NCBI GenBank assembly: GCA_026770585.1
Contig: MU646447.1
Span: 94,165-104,922, forward strand
Source: Baffinella frigidus
Lineage: Eukaryota > Cryptophyceae > Cryptomonadales > Baffinellaceae
Direction: 5' to 3'
DNA length: 10,758 nucleotides
Below are positions 5,532-10,758 of this stretch, piece by piece. Both the position numbers and the translations under genes were made by a program. The stretch's first letter is position 1, and every line of letters starts with the position of its first letter. The notes beneath the pieces are model-generated. The model saw only the letters and a list, made by a program, of their open reading frames with translations, was not told the DNA's origin and ran no database searches.

Positions 5532-6416
5532 ATGCTACGCGCCCTGCTGCTCTTGCTGCTCCTCGTTACGGGTGGCGAGGGCTTTCACGACTTGGTTGCT
5601 CCGTTGATGCGAGGCTCCCAGCTGCAAGGCGCTCCTGCAACTTGTGGCCGGATCCTGGAGGCGGGGCTGGGTTTGGAGGAGGGCCCGGCCTACCTCAAGG
5701 TGAACGTCTCTGCGGTCTACGAGGGCGAGAGGCGGCACGTCTGCCCGTCTTGTCAGAGGGGGTTCGCGAGTGCCAAGAAGCTCAAGAGGCACGGCGCGGC
5801 GGTCCACCGGGAGGAGAGGCCGCACGGCTGTGAGCACTGTCGGGACGGGGACGGGCTCGCTAGACCGTTCGCGCTGCTCGACGACCTCAAAAAGCACGTC
5901 GCTCGGAAGCACGCCCCGAAGACGCACGTCTGCATGGACTGTCCTGCGGCGTTCGGGTGGCGCGGGGACTTCAACATGCACGTCGCTCGGAATCACGCAC
6001 GCAAGACGTACTCCTGTGAGGACTGTCCTGCGGCGTACGGGCTGCTCTCGGACCTCACGAACCACGTCAAGAGGAAGCACTCCCCGAAGCAGCACGTCTG
6101 CAAGGACTGTCCGTTGGAGTTCGGGGTGGTGAGCGAACTGAAACAACATGTCGCTCGGGCGCACGGCCCGAAGACGCGCTTCTGCCAGGACTGTCCCCGA
6201 ACATTCGGGTGGCGCGGCGACCTCACCCTCCACGTCAAGCGTGTCCACTCGGGCAAGAAGCGCCGCGTCACGAGCCGCTCGCCTGGTTCATCCGAATGCT
6301 CGTCCGAATGCTCATCCCAGGGATGCCACGCCTGCCGCACACGGGAGGGCGCCGAGGCAGATCACTGCGATCAGCGCCGTGTAGACGATACGTGGCGTGG
6401 GTTTTGGTATCAATAA
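5532..6416 (+). CDS. C2H2 zinc-finger protein, six fingers, with signal-peptide-like N-terminus
   Basis: 294 aa. An in-frame TGA nine bases before the ATG (5523-5525) makes this the first possible Met unless an exon is spliced on. Residues 1-17 (MLRALLLLLLLVTGGEG) resemble a secretory signal peptide; Phe18 follows. Six C2H2 fingers span residues 71-239. Five have the form C-x2-C-x12-H-x4-H (first Cys at 71, 134, 162, 190, 218). Finger 2 (Cys100 to His127) has 18 residues between the second Cys and first His. Fingers 3-6 repeat every 28 residues with xPKTx-type linkers rather than TGEKP. Fingers 3 and 6 share FGWRGD. Helix position 3 is Asp or Glu in fingers 2-6, and position -1 is hydrophobic. 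The tail is basic (KKRR 242-245) and then Ser/Cys-rich with a doubled SSEC. C2H2 fingers usually bind DNA or RNA in the nucleus, so the leader is unexpected. GC-rich codon use and the intact frame suggest a live gene. Exact role unknown. Confidence 0.85.
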   Translation: MLRALLLLLLLVTGGEGFHDLVAPLMRGSQLQGAPATCGRILEAGLGLEEGPAYLKVNVSAVYEGERRHVCPSCQRGFASAKKLKRHGAAVHREERPHGCEHCRDGDGLARPFALLDDLKKHVARKHAPKTHVCMDCPAAFGWRGDFNMHVARNHARKTYSCEDCPAAYGLLSDLTNHVKRKHSPKQHVCKDCPLEFGVVSELKQHVARAHGPKTRFCQDCPRTFGWRGDLTLHVKRVHSGKKRRVTSRSPGSSECSSECSSQGCHACRTREGAEADHCDQRRVDDTWRGFWYQ

Positions 6417-6417
6417 A
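6412..6417 (+). terminator. Polyadenylation signal AATAAA overlapping the stop codon
   Basis: The zinc-finger ORF ends CAA TAA A, so a canonical AATAAA hexamer spans the last codon and the stop. If used, cleavage would fall about 10-30 bases later and leave a very short 3' UTR. AATAAA is rare in this GC-rich DNA, but the overlap could be chance. Confidence 0.4.
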
Positions 6418-6543
6418 GATCTCACTCGCGAAAGTGGCGGCCGAGAGAGAGACCTTTGTGACCATCAACACGGCCGCCATGTGCAATGGGTTGCGGGAAA
6501 GATAGGCCCGCCTCGGGAAAGATATGCCCGCCTGAAAGGAAGC
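6417..6543. other. 3' flank of the zinc-finger gene with a 20-bp tandem duplication
   Basis: CGGGAAAGATAGGCCCGCCT at 6494-6513 is repeated with one mismatch at 6514-6533. A similar GCCCGCCTCGGGA phrase, also doubled, occurs at 2597-2636. A plus-strand frame beginning at 6397 runs through to 6666 but overlaps the zinc-finger gene and is only convincing from about 6544 onward. Confidence 0.5.
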
Positions 6544-6666
6544 ATGGCTTTTCTGCAGTGGTCAACGCAGCCGCTGGTTCACTCATGGACGCAACTGTGG
6601 TGGGAGTTAAAAAAACCTAAAGGACCCAAAGGTCTTGGAGCAGATACAGGGCTTACTCGAAGTTAA
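6544..6666 (+). pseudogene. Second copy of the LWxELKxPKGPKG peptide, cut by an inserted element
   Basis: The frame reads MAFLQWSTQPLVHSWTQLWW, then ELKKPKGPKGLGADTGL, and stops inside the terminal inverted repeat of the element at 6652-7137. The block at 6595-6633 matches 5454-5492 at the protein level with several silent codon differences. If the element is taken out at its TA boundaries the frame would run eight more codons (KVCRRSAQ) to a TAA at 7158-7160. The two copies flank the zinc-finger gene about 1.1 kb apart in the same orientation. Whether they are exons of one gene or a duplicated segment is not clear. Confidence 0.45.
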
Positions 6667-7137
6667 GGTCACACAATAGAAGGTCACACGCAGTAAACTA
6701 AGATGTGGACGTTAATTATTCAACGTCCGCACACCACACCCGTTTTCTGCGGACGTTAATTATTTAATGTCGGCGCCACACCCGTTTTCTGTGGACCTTA
6801 TTAATACAGCGGGGAAGAAATGGCCCGACATCGCTTACCCCCCCCCCAGGAGAATGGAGCTGGCGCCCCCAGGATAATGGAGCTGGCGAATTTTCTGGTC
6901 CAAAAAGTGCCGACATTTCTCAATTTTCGGGTCGAAAAAGGTCGAAAAAGTGCCGAAAAGGCACTTTTGAGACCAAAAGAATCGAAAATGCATTTTTTGC
7001 GAGCCACGGTCCATACACCACCGGTTCCTGTGGACGTTAATTATTCTAACGTCCACACCACACCCGACGTTAATTACGTCCGCACACCACACCACTTTGA
7101 CACCCCTCAAAGTGGTGTGTCCTTAATTTCGAGTAAG
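6652..7137. mobile_element. ~480-bp inverted-repeat element with internal hairpin units
   Basis: Terminal inverted repeats of 23 bp with two mismatches (6652-6674, CTTACTCGAAGTTAAGGTCA; 7115-7137). TA at 6654-6655 and 7134-7135 allows a TA-bounded core of 478 bp. Inside are several copies of a GGACGTTAATTATT unit, each able to form a hairpin with AACGTCC, followed by CACACCACACCCGTTTTCT (6704-6748, 6749-6791, and again near 7030-7085). The centre has a doubled GGAGAATGGAGCTGGCGCCCC phrase (6850-6890) and an inverted pair TGGTCCAAAAAGTGCC/GGCACTTTTGAGACCA. Frames inside it are short and not conserved. It appears non-autonomous. Confidence 0.7.
6704..7119. repeat. Array of GACGTTAATTA hairpin units
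   Basis: Stems seen: GGACGTT/AACGTCC (near 6706-6727), GACGTTAA/TTAATGTC (one mismatch, near 6751-6770), GGACGTTA/TAACGTCC (near 7032-7054), GACGT/ACGTC (7067-7081), AAAAGTGCC/GGCACTTTT (near 6945-6967), and CACACCACTTTGA/TCAAAGTGGTGTG with a 6-base loop (7088-7119). Regularly spaced hairpins inside a transposon-like element could be transposase-binding sites or simply replication-slippage products. Confidence 0.6.
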
Positions 7138-7291
7138 GTCTGTAGGCGCTCCGCTCAGTAAGAGGGTGGTGATGGAGAGTTGACGGGTGGTTCCATCTCC
7201 CACAAAAAATCAGTCGCTTTACAGAGGTCGGAAGTGCATCAAATTGAGGCTAGAGCCTGAGCAATTTCCCTTGTCAGACCTTCAACTTTGA
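7138..7291. other. Spacer at the edge of a less GC-rich island
   Basis: No gene or clear repeat seen. Base composition becomes clearly more AT-rich from about 7190 on. Confidence 0.4.
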
Positions 7292-7471
7292 TTAAACCCT
7301 CAAGGACCTAAAGCCGGTTTGGTCAGTCGCCTGATCAGAAATAGCGACATCTCAAAAACAAAACTGGCCGGAAATCCTTATATTTTTCCTAAGTGGAATT
7401 GTAACTGGCGGATTTTCTTAAATGAAAACGACTTGAAATCATTATGTACATGGAGCCCCGATGGTTTTTAA
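7292..7471 (+). pseudogene. Possible plus-strand coding fragment, 59 codons, no start
   Basis: Open between a TGA at 7289-7291 and a TAA at 7469-7471. It begins LNPQGPKAGLVSRLIRNSDI and later has NPYIFPKWNCNWRIFLNEND. The first codons (NPQGPKAG) resemble the KPKGPKG motif found at 5454-5492 and 6595-6633, and the DNA matches there too (CTCAAGGACCTAAAG). No Met and no known domain. In AT-richer DNA a frame this long can be open by chance. Confidence 0.25.
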
Positions 7472-7490
7472 TCATGTTTTTTTACAGAAA

Positions 7491-7534
7491 GACGGGCCCG
7501 TCGTGAGGCGAGCCCGTCCTTCAAACGGCCGTTT
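7491..7534. other. Two adjacent perfect 12-bp palindromes
   Basis: GACGGGCCCGTC (7491-7502) and AAACGGCCGTTT (7523-7534) are each perfect palindromes. GACGGGC at 7491-7497 can also pair with GCCCGTC at 7512-7518 to form a hairpin. The GC-rich patch stands out in AT-richer surroundings. It could be a binding site pair or a relic of an excised inverted repeat. Confidence 0.5.
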
Positions 7535-7934
7535 CTCTTCGACTCCTGGGCCGAATCAAATGATCGTTGGGTATTCTTCCAAGATTAGTGTCCTCTTTCG
7601 ATCTATGTAAACTTCCAGATAAAGTTTTTTTTCTCGGCATTCTCACGCCATGGTCCCCAGAAATGTTACCCTACGTGTTTTCGAGATGAAGGTTCTTGTA
7701 CAAACAAGCTTCTATTGCTGGGGCGTTTGTAACGAAATCGAGACAGGCAACATCTGTGTTCCTTGCATCAAGCTGCAGCAGATATTCGTTCGGCGTCGGT
7801 CCTTGCAGGAGCACTGTTTTCCGTACTGCCCTTGCAAGCACGTCCTGTTTTTGTGTGAAGTGGATGCTATGTGTGTCTACCCTCTTCGACGCCCCTTGTT
7901 GAGATGCGACGAACGTCGGTCTGAACCATACTAG
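7521..7934 (-). pseudogene. Minus-strand coding remnant, ~137 codons with one internal TAG
   Basis: Between TGA codons at 7935-7937 and 7521-7523 (both read on the minus strand) one frame is open except for a TAG at 7671-7673. The first part includes DVLARAVRKTVLLQGPTPNE, YLLQLDARNTDVACLDFVTN and APAIEACLYKNLHLENT. The second includes RMPRKKTLSGSLHRSKEDTN. Codons are rich in GNN and the composition is normal for protein, whereas the overlapping plus-strand frame (7650-7934, 94 aa) is 12% Cys. Excess Cys is what antisense reading of GCA alanine codons gives. There is no Met in the first 87 codons, so it would be an internal exon or a piece of a broken gene. No family recognised. The plus-strand frame has a good GCCATGG start and cannot be fully excluded. 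Confidence 0.45.
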
Positions 7935-7947
7935 TCAGATTATTACT

Positions 7948-8205
7948 AGACCTCTGTCATGAAGCCGAACCTCTGGGGATATCTGGAGAACCAGACCTCT
8001 GTTATGAAGGTCGTCGATCCTTTGGAAGTTGGCGTGTCTCGAGGAAGGGCGGAAGGATAGGGGAAACGGACACGGGGAGCGGTGGGAAAGGGATAGACCG
8101 GCGGGAGCGGCGGGGCGAAAGAGGCAAGAAAACGAGACACGCCAACTTCCAGAGGATTCACGACCTTTATAACAGAGGTCTGGTTCGGCTTCAAGGCAGA
8201 GGTCT
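7948..8205. mobile_element. Inverted repeat enclosing a captured GA-rich segment
   Basis: Inner arms 7994-8041 and 8133-8180 are inverted repeats of 48 bp with four mismatches. The repeat extends outward to 7948 and 8205, with about 20 extra bases in the left arm. CAGAGGTCTGGTTCGG occurs twice in the right arm (8174-8189, 8198-8213). The 91-base loop is not unique: 8041-8110 matches 9541-9610 with two mismatches, and 8115-8137 matches 9694-9716 exactly. The arms are not present at the 9.5-kb locus, so the segment was probably captured by the inverted repeat, or the repeat was built around it. No TA or other clear target duplication. Confidence 0.7.
8041..8137 (+). repeat. GA-rich dispersed repeat, copy 1
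   Basis: Matches 9541-9610 (68/70) and 9694-9716 (23/23) in the same orientation. Lacks the 83 bases found at 9611-9693 in copy 2 and has only about four bases in their place. Confidence 0.9.
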
Positions 8206-8278
8206 GGTTCGGTTCGGGCACTCACTCCGAACAACTTCTCGTCTGTACCAGGCTCTTGGTCACTTTAGTGCGGAGGGA
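8206..8278. other. Short spacer before the telomeric array
   Basis: Nothing identifiable. Confidence 0.4.
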
Positions 8279-9148
8279 TTGGGGTTTATGAATTATGGCT
8301 TATGGTGTAAGGTGTAGGGTTTAGGGTTTAGAGTGTAGGGTTGAAGGTGTGAGAATTGAGAGGTTAGGTTTAGGGTTTAGAGTTAAGGGTTGAGGGTTGA
8401 GGGTTTGGGGTTGAGGGTTCAGGGTTTAGGGTTTAGGGTTTAGGGTTTAGGGTTTAGGGTTTAGGGCTTAGAATTTAGAGTTTGGGGTTTGGGGTTTCAA
8501 GGTTAAGGGTTCAGTATTCAGAGTTTAGGGTGTAGTGTTGAGGGTTCATGATGTGAGGGTTTAGAGTGTGAGGGTTCAGGCTGTGAGGGTGTAAGGTTTA
8601 GAGTGCCAGGATTGAGGATTTCAAGTTCGGGGGCTAGGGTTTAGCGTTTAGGGTTTAGGGTTTAGTGGTGAGGGTTTAGGGTTCAGTGTTTTGAGGTTCA
8701 AGATTTAGGGTTTAAAGTGTAGGGTTTAGGGTGTAGGGTTTGGACATTAGGGTTGAAAGTTTTGGTTTCAAAGTTTAGGGTTCAGGGTTCAGGGCCCAGG
8801 GTTTAGTGTTTAGAGTTTAGAGTCTAAGGTTGAGGGTTTAGGGTTTAGGGTTTAGGATTAAGGGTTTAGGTTTTAGGGGTTAGAGTGCAGGGTTTAGGGT
8901 TTAGGGTTTATGGTTTATGGTTGAGGGTTTAGGCTTCAGGGTTGATGGTGTGAGGGTTTACAGGGTTTAGTGTTTTAAGTTTGGGGACTAGGGTTTAGTG
9001 TTTAGTGTTGAGAGTTTAAGGATTCAAGTTTGGTGTTTAGGTTTTTCTGTTCAATGTTAAGTGTTTAGGGTTTAGGGTTTAGGGTTTGGGGTTTAAGGTT
9101 TGGGGTTTAGGGTTTTGTGGGTCAGGTTTGGGGTTGAGTGTTTAGGGT
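8279..9148 (+). repeat. Long degenerate TTTAGGG array
   Basis: About 870 bases of G-rich units on the plus strand. Six perfect units lie at 8425-8466; the rest are variants such as TTGAGGG, TTCAGGG, TGTAGGG, TTTAGTG, TGTGAGGG and TTTCAAGG. Composite phrases recur (GGTGTGAGGGTT, GATTGAGGATTTCAAG, GGGGACTAGGGTTTAG), and the array at 9855-10758 contains the same composites, so the two are duplicates of a higher-order structure. Confidence 0.95.
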
Positions 9149-9370
9149 TTGTGGAGCTCAGGAACATGCGGAGGAGTCGGCTTCAGCGCTGCAGAATCAG
9201 TACTGCTGCTCCAGGAGGAGCGACGCGGCGGCGCGGTAGAGCGGCGGAGGAGGGAGCGAGATGCGCTGCGTGGTGCATGGGGCAGCGCGAAGCTCCAGCG
9301 GACCGGAGCGGAGGAAAGCGGCGCGACGCTCCGAAGCGGGCGCGTCGCGCGGCAGGATCAAGCGGGTAGG

Positions 9371-9393
9371 CCCCGCTCTCCTCGAGAGCGGGG
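9371..9393. other. GC-rich hairpin, 10-bp perfect stem
   Basis: CCCCGCTCTC and GAGAGCGGGG flank a CTC loop and form a strong stem. No adjacent U-tract and no gene end to relate it to, so I do not call it a terminator. Confidence 0.6.
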
Positions 9394-9540
9394 CGGGAAA
9401 GGTTAGGAAGAGAGGTGTGAGCGACGGGCGCGGCGAGAGTTGTGGCGGGAGTGGCGGGAGAGGTAGGAGTAGAGAGACAGGCGGGAAAGACGGTAGGATG
9501 CGTCGCGCTCCGGGGCCGACCGGTCGTCCCCCCTCTCCGA

Positions 9541-9716
9541 GAGGAAGGGCGGAAGGATAGGGGAAACGGACACGGGGAGCGGTTGGAAGGGGATAGACCG
9601 GCGGGAGCGGCCAGTCAGACAGTCGGGCTTGGGGTGCTAGGAACACGCAAGGCAGTCACGACCGACCGTCTGGCTTCGGCGTCCGCGTGACCGGCGAAAG
9701 AGGCAAGAAAACGAGA
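9541..9716 (+). repeat. GA-rich dispersed repeat, copy 2, with 83-base insert
   Basis: Same unit as 8041-8137, interrupted by 9611-9693. The insert contains GGCAGTCAC and GGCTTCGGCGTCCGCGTGAC, shared with 1848-1896, and an internal inverted pair CAGACAGTCGG/CCGACCGTCTG. So three separate places in the window share parts of this mosaic. Confidence 0.85.
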
Positions 9717-9832
9717 AAAGTTTAGGAGGTGGAGTTAGAATCCATCCGGAAAATGCTCGTATGTGCGGCCGACACGGGGAACAGTAGTGGCACAATGCGT
9801 AGCATGTGCGGGGCTGACGCTGGTTGTTTGGC

Positions 9833-9838
9833 AATAAA
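9833..9838 (+). terminator. AATAAA hexamer
   Basis: A canonical polyadenylation hexamer at the end of the GC-rich island, 17 bases before the telomeric array. No gene upstream is established, so its relevance is uncertain. Confidence 0.2.
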
Positions 9839-9854
9839 TGATGAATCTCTCTGT

Positions 9855-10758
9855 TTAGGGTTTAGGGTTTAGGGTTTAGGGTTGAGGGTTGAGGGTTTAG
9901 GGTTTAGTGTTGAGGGCTTAGGTTTTGTGTTTGAGATTAAGGATTTAGGGTTTAGAGTGTAAGGTTTGGGGCTCAGGGTTTAGGGTTTAGGGTTTAGGGG
10001 TGAGGGTTTAGTGTTCAGGGCTCAGGGTTTATGGTGCAGGGTTCACAGTGCAGGTTTTTGGGTTTAGGGTTTAGGATTTAATGTTGAGGGGTTGGGGTTT
10101 AGGGTTCAGGGTTCAGGGTTTAGCGTTTTGCGTTTAGCTTAGGGTTTAGGGTTTGGGGTCTAGGATTTAGGGTTTAATGTTTAATGTTTAGGGTTGAGGG
10201 TTTAGAGTTGAGGGTTGAGGGTGTAGGGGTTAGTGTTGATGGTGTGAGGGTTTATGGTGTGAGGGTTAAGGGTTCAGAGTGCGAGGATTGAGGGTTTCAA
10301 GGTAAGTGTTAAGGGTTAAGGGTTCAGCGTTTAGTGTTTAGGGTTTAGGTTTTAGGGTTTAGTGTTTAGTGTTTAAGGTTTAGGGTTTAGGGTTTAAGGT
10401 TTAAGGATTTGGGATTTGGGATTAGGGGTTTAGGGTTTAGGGAGTGTCAGGTTAATTTTGAGTTTGGGGTTTACGGTTCAGAGTTCAGAGGTTAGGGTTC
10501 AGGGTTCAGGGTTTAGGGTTTAGGGTATAGGGCTAAGGGGGTAGGGTTTAGGGGCCAGGGTTAAGGGTTTAGATTTTATTATTTAGGGTTTAGGGTTCAG
10601 GGTTTAGGGTTTAGGGTTTATGGTGCGGGTTTTATGGGTTTTGGGTTCATGGTGCGGATTTTTGGTTTTAGGGTTTTTAGGGGTGAGGGTTTATTGTTGA
10701 GAGTGCGAGGATTTGGGGTTTCAATTTTGGTGGCTAGTGTTTAGGGTTCAGCGTTTAG
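9855..10758 (+). repeat. Long degenerate TTTAGGG array to the window end
   Basis: About 900 bases, beginning with four perfect TTTAGGG units and continuing with variants (TTGAGGG, TTTAATG, TTCAGGG, GTGTGAGGG, GTGCGAGGATT). Composite phrases repeat those of 8279-9148. Plus-strand G orientation continues to the last base, so the array extends beyond the window. Confidence 0.95.

Larger units (their letters stand above)
9149..9854. other. GC-rich island, no confident gene
   Basis: A purine-rich plus strand leaves several frames open. The longest is minus 9197-9646 (149 codons), which is Pro/Leu-rich and low in complexity, with no domain. Minus 9637-9834 (65 codons) has CxxC-like spacing but no other support. 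Contents that can be named are a 10-bp hairpin at 9371-9393, GA-rich repeat copy 2 at 9541-9716 with its 83-base insert, and an AATAAA at 9833-9838 just before the next telomeric array. Confidence 0.4.

Noticed and set aside
5535-6248. 237-aa minus-strand ORF opposite the zinc-finger gene
   Set aside because: It is the antisense of a periodic, GC-rich zinc-finger array; its own repeats (such as VLADV and VLPLDV) merely mirror the 84-base finger period.
7650-7934. 94-aa plus-strand ORF with a good GCCATGG start and many Cys residues
   Set aside because: Cys content of about 12% is what the antisense of alanine-rich coding gives, and the minus strand reads as more ordinary protein. Kept only as an alternative.
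9197-9646. 149-aa minus-strand ORF rich in Pro and Leu
   Set aside because: It is the complement of a purine-rich low-complexity strand and has no domain or start-site support. The part shared with 8041-8110 is a dispersed DNA repeat.
1-10758. CRISPR array interpretation of the regularly repeated units
   Set aside because: The repeats are 7-base telomeric units without spacers of constant length, and the context is eukaryotic.

Overview
The window looks like subtelomeric DNA from a eukaryotic nuclear chromosome. About a quarter to a third of it is TTTAGGG-type telomeric repeat, from clean runs (seven perfect units at 50-98, twelve at 234-317, six at 8425-8466) to strongly degenerate arrays. 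TTTAGGG telomeres occur in plants and green algae, oomycetes, dinoflagellates and chromerid/apicomplexan lineages. The sequence alone does not let me choose among these. No operons, bacterial genes, rRNA, tRNA or CRISPR array were seen.

Layout: 1-745 telomeric arrays around a small coding-like remnant, including a head-to-head telomeric junction near 568. 745-2100 GC-rich spacer with two inverted-repeat elements and decayed coding fragments. 2100-2172 a telomeric block in the opposite orientation. 2216-2940 two more inverted-repeat elements flanking a minus-strand coding remnant. 3000-3298 telomeric array. 3300-4316 tandem and dispersed repeats plus another inverted-repeat element. 4316-4457 telomeric array. 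4458-6416 the gene-bearing core: a small minus-strand reading frame (4930-5088), an upstream plus-strand frame (5301-5525) and one convincing intact gene, a six-finger C2H2 zinc-finger protein (5532-6416). 6417-7137 a second copy of the upstream peptide motif, then a 480-bp inverted-repeat element. 7138-7934 a less GC-rich island with a minus-strand coding remnant. 7948-8205 an inverted repeat enclosing a segment shared with 9541-9716. 8279-9148 and 9855-10758 long degenerate telomeric arrays separated by a GC-rich island.

Two themes stand out. First, there are seven long inverted-repeat (foldback) elements with unrelated sequences. Four of them can be bounded by TA dinucleotides as in Tc1/mariner-type insertions, and one has a paralogous unoccupied site in the same window. 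Second, there are broken coding families. On the minus strand, three or four fragments share a Leu-rich helix and an AALRLTAGT motif with synonymous differences. On the plus strand, two copies of an LWxELKxPKGPKG motif flank the zinc-finger gene. The zinc-finger protein is odd in starting with a signal-peptide-like leader. All functional statements beyond the zinc fingers are inference.
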